Shown piece after piece: positions 1-7,183 of a DNA stretch of 12,852 nt. The stretch lies in contig JAKAXS010000034.1 of the NCBI GenBank assembly GCA_021816505.1, positions 1-12,852 of the forward strand, read 5' to 3'. The DNA is from Pseudomonadota bacterium (GTDB lineage Bacteria > Pseudomonadota > Alphaproteobacteria > Rhizobiales > Hyphomicrobiaceae). The position numbers were made by a program, and so were the translations under genes. Positions within the stretch are counted from its first letter, which is position 1; each line of letters begins with the position of its first letter. Under the pieces are notes generated by a model, which saw nothing but the letters and a program-made list of their open reading frames with translations, had not been told where the DNA came from and did not search any database.

Positions 1-20
1 GATCTGGACTCGGGTGTCAT
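1..20 (-). CDS. probable TadB-type pilus inner-membrane protein, first six codons only (leaves window)
   Basis: An ATG on the minus strand at 20-18 shares its A with the TGA stop of cpaF (TGATG), and the frame M-T-P-E-S-R is open to the window edge. In tad loci cpaF/tadA is normally followed directly by tadB (cpaG), a membrane platform protein that anchors the assembly ATPase. The overlap suggests translational coupling to cpaF. Six codons cannot identify a protein, so the TadB identity rests on gene order alone. The Shine-Dalgarno match upstream is weak (GGGTG within the cpaF end), as expected for a coupled start. Confidence 0.4.
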
Positions 21-1480
21 CACACATCACCCAGCGGGTTGCCGGTGGAGTCCGTGACCTCGGCGGCGGCGAGCGCTTCCGTCAAGCGGTGCTGCTCCTT
101 GTAGTACTCCGCCCGCTCGTAGAACGCCGGACGCGCGATGCCGGTGGAGCGGTGCCGGCCGAGGATGCGCCCGTTGGCGTCGTCGCCGGTGATTTCATAC
201 ACGATGAGGTTCTGCAGCGTGACCGTGTCGCCTTCCATGCCGAGCACTTCGGTAATGTGCGTGACGCGGCGCGAGCCGTCGCGCATGCGCGAGGCCTGGA
301 TGATGATGTCGATCGAGCCGGACACCATCTCGCGGATCGTACGGATCGGCAGATTGTAGCCGCCCATCATGATCATCGACTCGAGACGGCTGATGGCTTC
401 GCGCGGGCTGTTGGCGTGCAGCGTGCCCATCGAGCCGTCGTGGCCCGTATTCATCGCCTGAAGCAGGTCGAACGCTTCCGGTCCACGGACTTCGCCGACG
501 ATGATGCGTTCAGGCCGCATGCGCAGGCAGTTCTTGACGAGATCGCGCATGGTGATCTCGCCCTCGCCTTCGAGGTTGGGCGGGCGCGATTCAAGTCTCA
601 CCACATGCGGCTGCTGCAACTGAAGTTCGGCCGAGTCCTCGCAGGTGATGATGCGCTCGTCGTGATCGATGCAGCCGGTAAGGCAGTTGAGAAGCGTCGT
701 CTTGCCCGAGCCCGTACCGCCGGAGATCAGGACGTTGCAGCGCACGCGGCCGATGATCTCCAGGATCGTCTTCGCCTGAGCGGTGATCGAGCCATAGCGC
801 TGAAGCTGATCGAGCGTCAGACGGTCCTTCTTGAACTTACGAATCGTGAGCGCGGGGCCGTCCAGCGCCAGCGGCGGCGCGATGACGTTGACGCGCGAGC
901 CGTCCGGCAAGCGCGCGTCGCAAATCGGGCTGGCTTCGTCGACGCGGCGGCCGACCTGGCTGACGATGCGCTGGCAGATGTTCATCAGCTGCTGATTGTC
1001 GGCGAAGTGTACGCCGGTCTGCTGCATCTTTCCGGCGACTTCGATGTAGGTCGTGGACGCGCCGTTGACCATGATGTCGGCGATGTCGTCGCGCGCCAGC
1101 AGGGGCTCCAGCGGCCCGTAGCCCAGAACGTCGTTGCAGATGTCTTCGAGCAGCTCCTCCTGCTCGGAAATCGACATGACGACGTTCTTGACCTGAATGA
1201 TCTCGCCGACGATGTCGCGAATTTCTTCGCGCGCGGCCTGGCCATCGAGCTTCGCGAGCTGCGTGAGGTCGATCGTATCGATCAGGGCGTTGAAAACCGT
1301 CGTTTTGACGTCGTAGTATTCCTCGGAGTGCCGGCGTGCGGGCTCAGGCGCGCGCGCGGGTGCCGCCGCCGGTCGCGCCGCAGCCCTTGGTTCCGGAGCT
1401 GTCGACGACGGCGGGGGCATGGCGGCAGCCGCTGCGGCTGGCCGACCCTTCACATCGCCACTTGAACGCCTCCCGAACAT
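20..1480 (-). CDS. cpaF: CpaF/TadA, Tad pilus assembly ATPase (secretion ATPase family)
   Basis: This cytoplasmic hexameric ATPase, 486 aa, powers Flp pilus assembly. The Walker A motif GGTGSGKTT lies at residues 254-262 (K260). An Asp box with E281-D282 follows, then the Walker B region RIIVGEVRGPE around 325-335 and a His box from TGHDGS (345-350) to TLHANS (353-358). Residues about 18-50 are an Ala/Pro-rich, low-complexity tail ahead of the N-domain, which begins near HSEEYYDVK; length and order fit the CpaF family. The ATG at 1480 has AGGAG about 10 nt upstream, and the gene begins 13 nt after the cpaE stop. Its end overlaps the next gene by one base, which points to a tightly coupled operon. 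VirB11/TadA-type relatives share the fold, but the pilus context and the CpaF-like C-terminal half make the assignment firm. Confidence 0.97.
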   Translation of the reverse strand: MFGRRSSGDVKGRPAAAAAAMPPPSSTAPEPRAAARPAAAPARAPEPARRHSEEYYDVKTTVFNALIDTIDLTQLAKLDGQAAREEIRDIVGEIIQVKNVVMSISEQEELLEDICNDVLGYGPLEPLLARDDIADIMVNGASTTYIEVAGKMQQTGVHFADNQQLMNICQRIVSQVGRRVDEASPICDARLPDGSRVNVIAPPLALDGPALTIRKFKKDRLTLDQLQRYGSITAQAKTILEIIGRVRCNVLISGGTGSGKTTLLNCLTGCIDHDERIITCEDSAELQLQQPHVVRLESRPPNLEGEGEITMRDLVKNCLRMRPERIIVGEVRGPEAFDLLQAMNTGHDGSMGTLHANSPREAISRLESMIMMGGYNLPIRTIREMVSGSIDIIIQASRMRDGSRRVTHITEVLGMEGDTVTLQNLIVYEITGDDANGRILGRHRSTGIARPAFYERAEYYKEQHRLTEALAAAEVTDSTGNPLGDV

Positions 1481-1493
1481 CTTGCTTCCACTC

Positions 1494-2795
1494 CTAACGC
1501 TTCAGCTTGAGCCGCTCGAGCAGCCCCGGCTTCTTCTCTATGCGCTCCTCGCGGTGCGCCAATGCCAACGCCAACTGACGCAACGCCGGGACCGACTTCG
1601 CCTTGGCGTTCGTCTCGACGATCATCTGTCCGTTGTTGGCCGCCTGTCCGAACGTCTCGATGTCGAACTCGATGACCGCTGCGGCCTTGAGATCGAGAGC
1701 CGCTTCGAATTCCTTGACGGCAATCTCCGGCCGCTTGGGCATGCCGACGGTGTTCAACACGAGATGCGGCAGGCTGTCGTTGCGGCGCGTCTGGCGCAGC
1801 AGATCGACGATGTTCTTCGCATTGCGCAGATTGGCGAGATCGGGCGCCGCCGTGATGATCACCTCGTCGGCGCGCAGCAGCACGGTCTTGGTCCAGGCCA
1901 TCCAGGTGTGCGGCAGGTCGATTGCAACGAAGGGAACGTTCTGGCGCACGACGTCGAGCACGGACTCGCACGACTCCGGCGTGATGTCGTAGCTGCGCTC
2001 CAGCGTTACGGGCGCGGCGAAGATCGACAGATGCTCGGAGCATTTGGTCAAAAGGCGGTCCAGCAGCACCTCGTCCAGGCGCTCCGGCGTCGCCAGCGCA
2101 TCGCCGATGCCTTGCATCGGGTCCTGATTGAAATCGAGGCCAGTGGTGCCGAACGCGAGGTCCATGTCCGCGACGACGACGTTGGACTTCAACGCCTCGG
2201 ACATCATCCAAGCGGCGTTGTGACAGATCGTGGACGAGCCGCAGCCGCCCTTGGCACCGATGTAGGCGTGCACGTGGCCGACGGGGTCGGTCTCGGGGTT
2301 GTTGTAGAGATTGGAGATGCTCTCCATCAACTGCCCGGCCGTGACCGGCGCGACCAAGTATTCGCTCACGCCGCGCTTCAGAAGATCGCGGTAGAGCGTC
2401 ACGTCGTTCAAGTGGCCGACAATGATCACTTTCGTGCCGGCATCGCAGTGCTCTGCCAGGCGGTCCAACTCGGCAAGGAGCTCCGCCCGTTTGGCAAGGC
2501 TTTCCAGGATGATGAGATTGGGCGTGGGGTTCGAGGCGAAGTGATGCCCCGCCGCGTCGCAGCCGCCCATGTTGATGGCGACGTGCGCCTTGGCCAAGCG
2601 ACGATCGTCTGCGGCCACCTGCGCGGCGCCGGCAACGTCCGCCGTCTCGCAAAAGGCCTGAATGGAAATGCGCGGCACCGGACGCGCGTTCGCCTGCACC
2701 GGAGAGGTCGCGTCCGTGAACGCCATGTCCGCCGCATCTTCGATGTCGCCCGCCAGTGCGGAGGCCAGGGTTGAGGAAAGGGCAGTGTTGCTCAT
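1494..2795 (-). CDS. cpaE: CpaE/TadZ, pilus localisation ATPase (pseudo-receiver plus ParA/MinD-like domain)
   Basis: The 433-aa protein has two domains. Residues about 40-165 look like a response-regulator receiver, but the phospho-acceptor position has Glu (PNLIILES, E98) and the usual Lys near the end is replaced (YLVAPV, 146-151), so phosphorylation is unlikely. Residues about 175-400 are a ParA/MinD-type ATPase with the deviant Walker A motif GAKGGCGSST (180-189, K182), the VVVADMD motif (D210, D212) and Walker B FVAIDLP (D293). CpaE/TadZ proteins place the Tad machine at the cell pole and act early in its assembly. The gene starts 12 nt after the cpaD stop and ends 13 nt before cpaF. 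The family assignment is firm; the inactive receiver is read directly from the sequence. Confidence 0.95.
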   Translation of the reverse strand: MSNTALSSTLASALAGDIEDAADMAFTDATSPVQANARPVPRISIQAFCETADVAGAAQVAADDRRLAKAHVAINMGGCDAAGHHFASNPTPNLIILESLAKRAELLAELDRLAEHCDAGTKVIIVGHLNDVTLYRDLLKRGVSEYLVAPVTAGQLMESISNLYNNPETDPVGHVHAYIGAKGGCGSSTICHNAAWMMSEALKSNVVVADMDLAFGTTGLDFNQDPMQGIGDALATPERLDEVLLDRLLTKCSEHLSIFAAPVTLERSYDITPESCESVLDVVRQNVPFVAIDLPHTWMAWTKTVLLRADEVIITAAPDLANLRNAKNIVDLLRQTRRNDSLPHLVLNTVGMPKRPEIAVKEFEAALDLKAAAVIEFDIETFGQAANNGQMIVETNAKAKSVPALRQLALALAHREERIEKKPGLLERLKLKR

Positions 2796-2807
2796 TACGC
2801 CAATTCC

Positions 2808-3551
2808 CTAATTGTCCGATATGTCGGCCGAACCCTTTTCGTCGGGACCGCGCTCGGCTCCGGTGGGTTGGCCCTTCACGTATTTGCCCCACGTCGTGTC
2901 GCGCCGCTCCGACGACCGATCGGTCTCCGTACGCGGCTCGACGAGGTCAGCGGGATTGGCGACCTGGTTGGCAAAGTTGCGCTGCGTCGCGCAGCCGAAG
3001 TTGGCGTACGGGACGTTCTGCGATTCCCGCGCAAGGTTCGTCGGCCAATGCCCGCACTCCGGCGCGTGAGCTACGTAGCGGAAGTACGCCAGCCGCACCG
3101 GGGGGGCGCGGTCGCCGTGGGCCTTGTAGGCCTCGAGCCCAACCGACGTAGCGGGTATCCCGCCCTCGCTCAGCAGATGACGGATCTCGTCGACCGCGTG
3201 CGCGGACTCGACTTCGTTGTGCGAACCGGCGGGCGCAGCGACCACGAGCTTTGTATTTCCGGCATCGGCCGCACGCGCGCGCGCAGCAAATTCCACGACT
3301 TCCGCGCGTTGCGAGGGGCTCAGCCCGCGCGAGCCGCGCGCGACCTTTACGTTCAGCAGTTCCGGCTCGCGGGACACGCCGATGGCATGACGCTGCGCCG
3401 GATCGATCATCGACCAGCTGGCAACGCGCGTCGGATCCTGGTCGGGACGGCAGCCCGCAGCGGTGACGGCTACGGCGGCGAAGAACGCCACACACGCAAG
3501 GCGCCCAAGGCGCTTGGCGTGCGAGCCGGTCGTGCTGTTTTCGAGGTTCAT
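2808..3551 (-). CDS. cpaD: CpaD, pilus assembly outer-membrane lipoprotein
   Basis: The 247-aa protein has a basic N-terminus, a hydrophobic stretch and a lipobox ending VTAAGC (lipidated Cys34), so it should be an outer-membrane or periplasmic lipoprotein. The C-terminal half carries the CpaD family signature ECGHWPTNL...NFGCATQRN, followed by ANPADLVEPR. CpaD is the alphaproteobacterial lipoprotein that accompanies the CpaC secretin. Three ATG codons stand in a row at 3557, 3554 and 3551. GGAG at 3562-3559 lies 7 nt from the third and only 1 nt from the first, so 3551 was chosen; the alternative adds two Met residues. The open frame runs much further upstream but there overlaps cpaC and has no family resemblance. 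The gene lies 26 nt after cpaC and 12 nt before cpaE. Confidence 0.92.
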   Translation of the reverse strand: MNLENSTTGSHAKRLGRLACVAFFAAVAVTAAGCRPDQDPTRVASWSMIDPAQRHAIGVSREPELLNVKVARGSRGLSPSQRAEVVEFAARARAADAGNTKLVVAAPAGSHNEVESAHAVDEIRHLLSEGGIPATSVGLEAYKAHGDRAPPVRLAYFRYVAHAPECGHWPTNLARESQNVPYANFGCATQRNFANQVANPADLVEPRTETDRSSERRDTTWGKYVKGQPTGAERGPDEKGSADISDN

Positions 3552-3577
3552 CATCATTCTCCAGCAGCGCGGCTCAT

Positions 3578-5161
3578 TCACTCGACGATGTATCCGTAGT
3601 CGCCCTTCAGATCGCCGGTGGGCATCGCGGAACCACGGCCGTAGATCTTGTTGACGTGGCCGAGGAAGTTGGCCTCGCGATCGGCAGCGTCGCCGAGGCC
3701 GTCCAGCGGCCGCGACAGCTCCTTGCGCTGCACCGGGCGCACCGTGTAGGGCGTGACGATAACGACGAGTTCCGTCTCCTTCTTCACGAAGTCGCGGCTG
3801 CGAAACAGTGTGCCCAGGATCGGCAGATCCTTCACGCCGGGATACCCGTCCATGTTCTGGCGCGTGTCTTCCGAGATGAGTCCTGCGAGCGCGAGCGACC
3901 CGCCGGACGGCAGTTCGACGGTCGTGCGGGCTTGCCGCTTGTTGAGTGCGGGCGCCCCGCCGACGATTTCCGCGATCTCGCTGACGGCGGTGTCGATCTT
4001 GAGACTGATGCGACCTTCCGAAAGAACGACTGGCGTGAACGAGAGCTGCACACCGAACTCCTTGTATTCCACGGTGCGCGTGCCGGTCGTCGTGTCGATG
4101 CCGGTGACGAACGGAATTTCGCCGCCTGCGAGGAACTTCGCAGGCTCGCCCGAGATCGCGGTCAGGTTGGGTTCCGCCAGCGTCTTGACGAGACCGTCGC
4201 GCTCCATGGCGCGAATGGCTGTCGTGATCTGGTCGTTGCTGCCGGTCCATTTGCCGGCGAGACCGGAGGTGCCGACAGCGCTGCTGCCGGGGATGACGTC
4301 CAGCGTGTTCACGAGACTGCCTGTCGCCGGCACGACACCCGGAACCGGCAAGTTGCCGAGCGTATTGCCCGTCAGAGGTAGACCGTTTGCCGAGAGGATC
4401 GCCGTCGAAAAGTTACCGGCGTTGATCACCGCGCCCAGGTTGACGCCGAACTGCTTCAGCATGTTGCGCTGAACTTCGGCGACGACGACGCGGAGCATGA
4501 CCTGCTCTTCAGCCTCGACGGACAGCAGGTTGATAACACTGCTGTCGCTGCCGGCTGAATCACCCGATCCTGCAGCTCTTTGCTCAGGCCCGGCAGTTGA
4601 GCCGCCGGGCGCTCTGCTGTCGCTTGTGAAACTTGCGGTGGTCGATGCGAACTTCGCGGCGATTGTGGCAGCCCGGTTGGAGTCCGCCGGTGAGCGCACC
4701 GATCCGGTCAGCACGATTGCGGTGCCCGCAATCTCGGTCTTGATGCGCGAGCCAGGGATCAGTCTGTTCAACAGATCGTCGATCCCGGCGAGGTCCGCGC
4801 CGACCGATATTTCAAGCGTCAGGACGCGGTCGCCGTTGGCATCGAAGAAGAATGCGTTCGTTTGGCCTGCCTTCTTGGCGATGAGGAATACGCGGTTCGA
4901 GGTCTGCACGACGGCGTCCACACGGTCCGGATCAGCGACGAGCACGTCGCGCAGTTCGTAGCCGAACTCGATCATCATGGACTTGCCGGTGCCGAGTGCC
5001 AGCTTGCGCGTGCGCGCCTCGCTGCGGCTGTTGATGCGCAGAACCGACCCGCTCTGTTCGATTTGCCGGGCCGTCAAAAGGGAATCCTGTGCCAGCACTG
5101 CCGACGGCAATGCCGCTATCGACAACGCGAAAGCAAGAAACGTCCCCACCACCGTCTTCAT
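3578..5161 (-). CDS. cpaC: CpaC/RcpA, Tad pilus outer-membrane secretin
   Basis: This 527-aa protein forms the outer-membrane channel for the pilus. A signal peptide ends near AVLA|QDS (A24). Residues about 45-120 are the secretin N-terminal pilus domain (VLVADPDRVDAVV, then FLIAKKAGQTNAFFFD), and about 125-172 a BON-like segment. A Ser/Gly/Ala-rich linker (about 172-208) leads to the secretin core from about 215. Core hallmarks are VMLRVVVAEVQRN, LAEPNLTAISGEPAKFLAGGEIP and the C-terminal LPILGTLFRSRDFVKKETELVVIVTPYTV (about 446-474). An AAGG-type ribosome site lies about 10 nt before the ATG, and the gene starts 38 nt after cpaB. A separate protein with the same N-terminal domain is encoded divergently at 7585. 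Confidence 0.96.
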   Translation of the reverse strand: MKTVVGTFLAFALSIAALPSAVLAQDSLLTARQIEQSGSVLRINSRSEARTRKLALGTGKSMMIEFGYELRDVLVADPDRVDAVVQTSNRVFLIAKKAGQTNAFFFDANGDRVLTLEISVGADLAGIDDLLNRLIPGSRIKTEIAGTAIVLTGSVRSPADSNRAATIAAKFASTTASFTSDSRAPGGSTAGPEQRAAGSGDSAGSDSSVINLLSVEAEEQVMLRVVVAEVQRNMLKQFGVNLGAVINAGNFSTAILSANGLPLTGNTLGNLPVPGVVPATGSLVNTLDVIPGSSAVGTSGLAGKWTGSNDQITTAIRAMERDGLVKTLAEPNLTAISGEPAKFLAGGEIPFVTGIDTTTGTRTVEYKEFGVQLSFTPVVLSEGRISLKIDTAVSEIAEIVGGAPALNKRQARTTVELPSGGSLALAGLISEDTRQNMDGYPGVKDLPILGTLFRSRDFVKKETELVVIVTPYTVRPVQRKELSRPLDGLGDAADREANFLGHVNKIYGRGSAMPTGDLKGDYGYIVE

Positions 5162-5199
5162 AACTATCGCCTTACAACACCAATTTCTGAACTTCGCAG

Positions 5200-6006
5200 T
5201 CAGTTCACGCTGCTTGCCTGCGAACGATTGCCGTAACGCAAAATACGAATGGCGCTTCCACGATCCTTTTTGCCGAGTTCGGCCTCGGTCGAGGCTTCCT
5301 TCTTGGGAATGTCTGCGATGGACCGCAGCGCCAATGAAATTTCTCCGGTCGAGTTGGCCTGCGCCAATGTCTCGGTCTGCCGCGGCGTCAGCTCCAATGT
5401 CGCCGTGTCGCCTGCGGCCGCCTGGGCTGCTTTGTCGCCTTCCTTGTTCTGCAACTGCTGGCCGATCGCGAGCACGCGCACGTTGCGGAACAGGATGTCG
5501 CTGACGACATCCTCCTGTCCGTTGCGGCCGCGAAGACGGCGAATGAGTATGACGTCGACGTGGTCGTTGGGCAGGATCAATCGGCCGGCTGCCGTGGCTT
5601 CCGTGATCTTGGTGGAAATCGCGCGCATGCCCGATGGCAGGATCGCCGCGAGGACGCCACCCTGGCCAGGCTTGATCAGCTTTTCGGTCGTGATCGGTTC
5701 ACCCGGAAGGAGAGGAGAACGCACGACGGAACCGTTCAGGTTCGCCAGCGTCTCAGGCGTGGCATCCCGCGTGATGAATGTCGGAGATACGGCCTCTTTC
5801 GGCCAGGCTTGCCAGCGGAACAGGGTCTCGTTGGCGGTCGCTCCAAGATCGATCGGCGAAGCCGCGACGAGCACTTCCGTGGAATCGACCTTCACCTCAA
5901 CGGTGTTCTGCTGCACCGGCTGGTTCACGATGCCCTGCATCAGCAAAAAGGCGCCAAGGCCGGCGAAGCCAGCGATCGCGATGCCAATGATCTGACCCTT
6001 TTTCAT
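5200..6006 (-). CDS. cpaB: CpaB/RcpC, Flp pilus assembly protein with SAF domain
   Basis: The chosen start gives 268 aa beginning MKKGQIIGIAIAG, a basic end followed directly by one transmembrane anchor (about residues 5-25), with the rest in the periplasm. A SAF-type domain (about 45-110: VLVAASPIDLGATANETLF, then SPLLPGEPITTEKL) precedes the RcpC/CpaB C-terminal region with SGMRAISTKI, LILPNDHVDVILIRR and ELTPRQTETLAQA. This is the standard CpaB layout. A start 12 codons upstream (6042) is possible, but it would put polar residues before the anchor, so 6006 is preferred. The RBS is weak (ACGGG just upstream). The protein supports or modulates the secretin. A 143-nt gap, the widest inside this operon, separates it from cpaA. 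Confidence 0.94.
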   Translation of the reverse strand: MKKGQIIGIAIAGFAGLGAFLLMQGIVNQPVQQNTVEVKVDSTEVLVAASPIDLGATANETLFRWQAWPKEAVSPTFITRDATPETLANLNGSVVRSPLLPGEPITTEKLIKPGQGGVLAAILPSGMRAISTKITEATAAGRLILPNDHVDVILIRRLRGRNGQEDVVSDILFRNVRVLAIGQQLQNKEGDKAAQAAAGDTATLELTPRQTETLAQANSTGEISLALRSIADIPKKEASTEAELGKKDRGSAIRILRYGNRSQASSVN

Positions 6007-6149
6007 GACCCGTCCGTCGTCTGAGATTCCGCTGCACACCACGCGCAGAGACTCACCAGACAGTGGGCCACAAATATCTATGATTCTTTAATTGGCGTTC
6101 CGAAACGGACGGCCATGCACCGCTTATCCAGAGTTTACTGGAGAACGAA
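6007..6149 (-). promoter_or_regulatory. cpaA-cpaB spacer, possible internal promoter region
   Basis: This is by far the largest gap in the minus-strand pilus operon. It holds a 5-bp stem (TCCAG 6127-6131 / CTGGA 6138-6142, 6-nt loop) just after the cpaA stop, without a following T-run. An AT-rich patch around 6070-6095 reads AATTAAAGAATCATAGATAT on the minus strand. The patch contrasts with the GC-rich surroundings and could hold a promoter for cpaB onward, but no convincing -35/-10 pair was found. No open frame of interest is present. Confidence 0.3.
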
Positions 6150-6644
6150 TCAGGACAGCGCGCGAAACAGCGGCGAGTAGGGGAAAACGAGCAGGCCCGC
6201 AGCACCGATTGCGATGCCGTAGGGCAGGCCGACATGCGAGCGATGGAGACGCAGGGCCCATTCGGGAATGGGCAGAGCCGCCGCCGGGTATGCGCGGAAG
6301 CAAACGATGGCGAGCATCAAGAAGGAGCCGACGACACCGGTGATGAGAAGGAATGCCGGCAGTTGTTCGAAGCCGAGCCACAAGGCGCCTGCGGCGAGAA
6401 GCTTGGCGTCGCCGCCGCCAACCCAGCCCATGGCGAACATGCCGATGCCAATGCCAAGCATCAAAGCGCCGGCGGCTACGTGCCATGCAATGACATCCGC
6501 TGGGATACCAAAGAAGGCAGCGGTGATAAGGAATGAAACGCACATGACGATGGAGATCCGATTTGGGATCGTCATCGTGAGCAAGTCCATCGCGCCAGCA
6601 AAAGCCATGGCTGCGGGGAAGATGAGCAGCAGGCTTGAATTCAT
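6150..6644 (-). CDS. cpaA: CpaA/TadV, prepilin peptidase (type IV leader peptidase, A24 family)
   Basis: This is a 164-aa polytopic inner-membrane aspartyl protease that removes the leader of Flp pilins and pseudopilins. Both catalytic Asp residues are visible: D20 in GAMDLLTMTIPN and D79 in the GxGD motif (GWVGGGDAKLLAAGALWLG, G76-G78-D79). The IPN following the first Asp is typical. The protein is nearly all hydrophobic helices and lacks the N-terminal methylase region of PilD, matching the short CpaA/TadV class. The ATG at 6644 has GAGAG a few bases upstream. An upstream start (6698) would overlap the pilin stop and add a charged stretch, so it was rejected. The gene lies 10 nt after the second pilin. 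Its expected substrates in this window are the two Flp proteins and the two TadE-like proteins. Confidence 0.94.
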   Translation of the reverse strand: MNSSLLLIFPAAMAFAGAMDLLTMTIPNRISIVMCVSFLITAAFFGIPADVIAWHVAAGALMLGIGIGMFAMGWVGGGDAKLLAAGALWLGFEQLPAFLLITGVVGSFLMLAIVCFRAYPAAALPIPEWALRLHRSHVGLPYGIAIGAAGLLVFPYSPLFRALS

Positions 6645-6654
6645 TGCGAGCTCT

Positions 6655-6840
6655 CTATTGTTCCGATGGACCGAAAGCCGCGATGATCTCACCGCCAACG
6701 TACTCGTAGTAGCCGCTAAGGTTTAAACCGGATGCACCCAACGCACCAAAAATGATGATCGAAACAAGAGTGGCGATCAGCCCATATTCGATTGCAGTTG
6801 CGCCCTTTTGATCCGCTATGAAAAGCCGAAGCAGCTTCAT
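6655..6840 (-). CDS. second Flp-like type IVb pilin
   Basis: The 61-aa precursor has a short basic leader and a cleavage site at G13|ATAIEY, with the conserved Glu18-Tyr19 of Flp pilins. A hydrophobic helix follows (about 20-40: GLIATLVSIIIFGALGAS). The tail is LNLSGYYEYVGG then EIIAAFGPSEQ, rich in Tyr and acidic residues. This differs from the Gly/Ser tail of the upstream pilin. The product could be a minor pilin or an alternative subunit; the sequence does not decide. The chosen ATG has an AGGTG ribosome site about 5 nt upstream. A start 32 codons further upstream would read through the intergenic hairpin and was rejected. It is separated from pilin 1 by a strong stem-loop and from cpaA by 10 nt. 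Confidence 0.92.
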   Translation of the reverse strand: MKLLRLFIADQKGATAIEYGLIATLVSIIIFGALGASGLNLSGYYEYVGGEIIAAFGPSEQ

Positions 6841-6844
6841 TGTG

Positions 6845-6856
6845 CACCTAGAGGTG
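6845..6856 (-). promoter_or_regulatory. small stem at the ribosome site of the second pilin
   Basis: Minus-strand CACC (6856-6853) and GGTG (6848-6845) can form a 4-bp stem with a 4-nt loop (TCTA). The GGTG arm is part of the likely ribosome binding site of the second pilin, with the ATG at 6840. It could mildly reduce translation; a 4-bp stem alone is weak evidence. Confidence 0.25.
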
Positions 6857-6859
6857 GCA

Positions 6860-6888
6860 TTTGGGAGCCGGATTGCCCGGCTCCCAAA
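6860..6888 (-). other. perfect 12-bp intergenic stem-loop between the two pilin genes
   Basis: Arms TTTGGGAGCCGG (6860-6871) and CCGGCTCCCAAA (6877-6888) pair perfectly around a 5-nt loop (6872-6876). The stem begins 4 nt after the stop of pilin 1 (6895-6893) and ends 19 nt before the start of pilin 2. On the minus strand the distal arm is followed by TGCC, not a T-run, so a classic intrinsic terminator is unlikely. A stem immediately 3' of a major pilin gene typically stabilises its mRNA or lowers read-through, which would let pilin 1 be made in excess of the assembly proteins. The structure is seen; the role is inferred. Confidence 0.75.
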
Positions 6889-6892
6889 GCTA

Positions 6893-7081
6893 TTACGATC
6901 CGGAACCTGCGGCGCCGCCACCGAGCGCGTCGGCAACTGCCTGGAACTTGCTGGTGAGGTTCGTGCCGACGGTGCCGAGCACGCCGATGATGGCGACGCT
7001 GATGAGGCCGGCGATCAGGCCGTATTCGATGGCCGTGGCGCCCGACTCGTCTTTGGCAAAACGCGAAAGAAGGTTGGTCAT
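6893..7081 (-). CDS. flp: Flp/PilA-type major pilin (type IVb)
   Basis: The 62-aa precursor is the first gene of the operon. A 14-residue leader ends at the prepilin site G14|ATAIEY, with Glu19-Tyr20 at the +5/+6 positions of Flp pilins. The hydrophobic assembly helix GLIAGLISVAIIGVLGTVG follows, then a short tail ending GGGAAGSGS. It is cut by CpaA and polymerised as the pilus shaft. A strong AGGAG (7093-7089) sits 7 nt before the ATG, the best ribosome site in the cluster, and a stem-loop follows directly; both fit high expression. The promoter should lie within 7082-7400. A CtrA-like box lies about 105 bp upstream. Confidence 0.96.
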   Translation of the reverse strand: MTNLLSRFAKDESGATAIEYGLIAGLISVAIIGVLGTVGTNLTSKFQAVADALGGGAAGSGS

Positions 7082-7183
7082 GTGATTACTCCTACAAGTC
7101 GTGACAGTTGAATGCCTGTGATCCAGCCCATCGCTGCACCGACTCGGCCTTGCGCTGAACTGTTTGGACGATAGCGCTAACGG

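Noticed and set aside
14..2774. Long plus-strand open frames opposite cpaF and cpaE (about 480 and 450 codons)
   Set aside because: They are antisense shadows of GC-rich coding sequence. They are very rich in Arg, Ala, Asp and His with no domain pattern, while the minus-strand frames carry clear family motifs.
3554..3577. Seven-codon ORF (MSRAAGE) between cpaC and cpaD
   Set aside because: It is too short to support and has no ribosome site of its own; it probably arises by chance in the junction.
2868..3599. Plus-strand open frame of about 240 codons opposite cpaD
   Set aside because: Its composition is biased and shadow-like, and it overlaps fully with CpaD, whose lipobox and C-terminal signature are convincing.
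3552..4250. Upstream extension of the cpaD frame (231 more codons)
   Set aside because: It lies inside cpaC in another frame, has no family features, and would bury the lipoprotein signal peptide in mid-protein.
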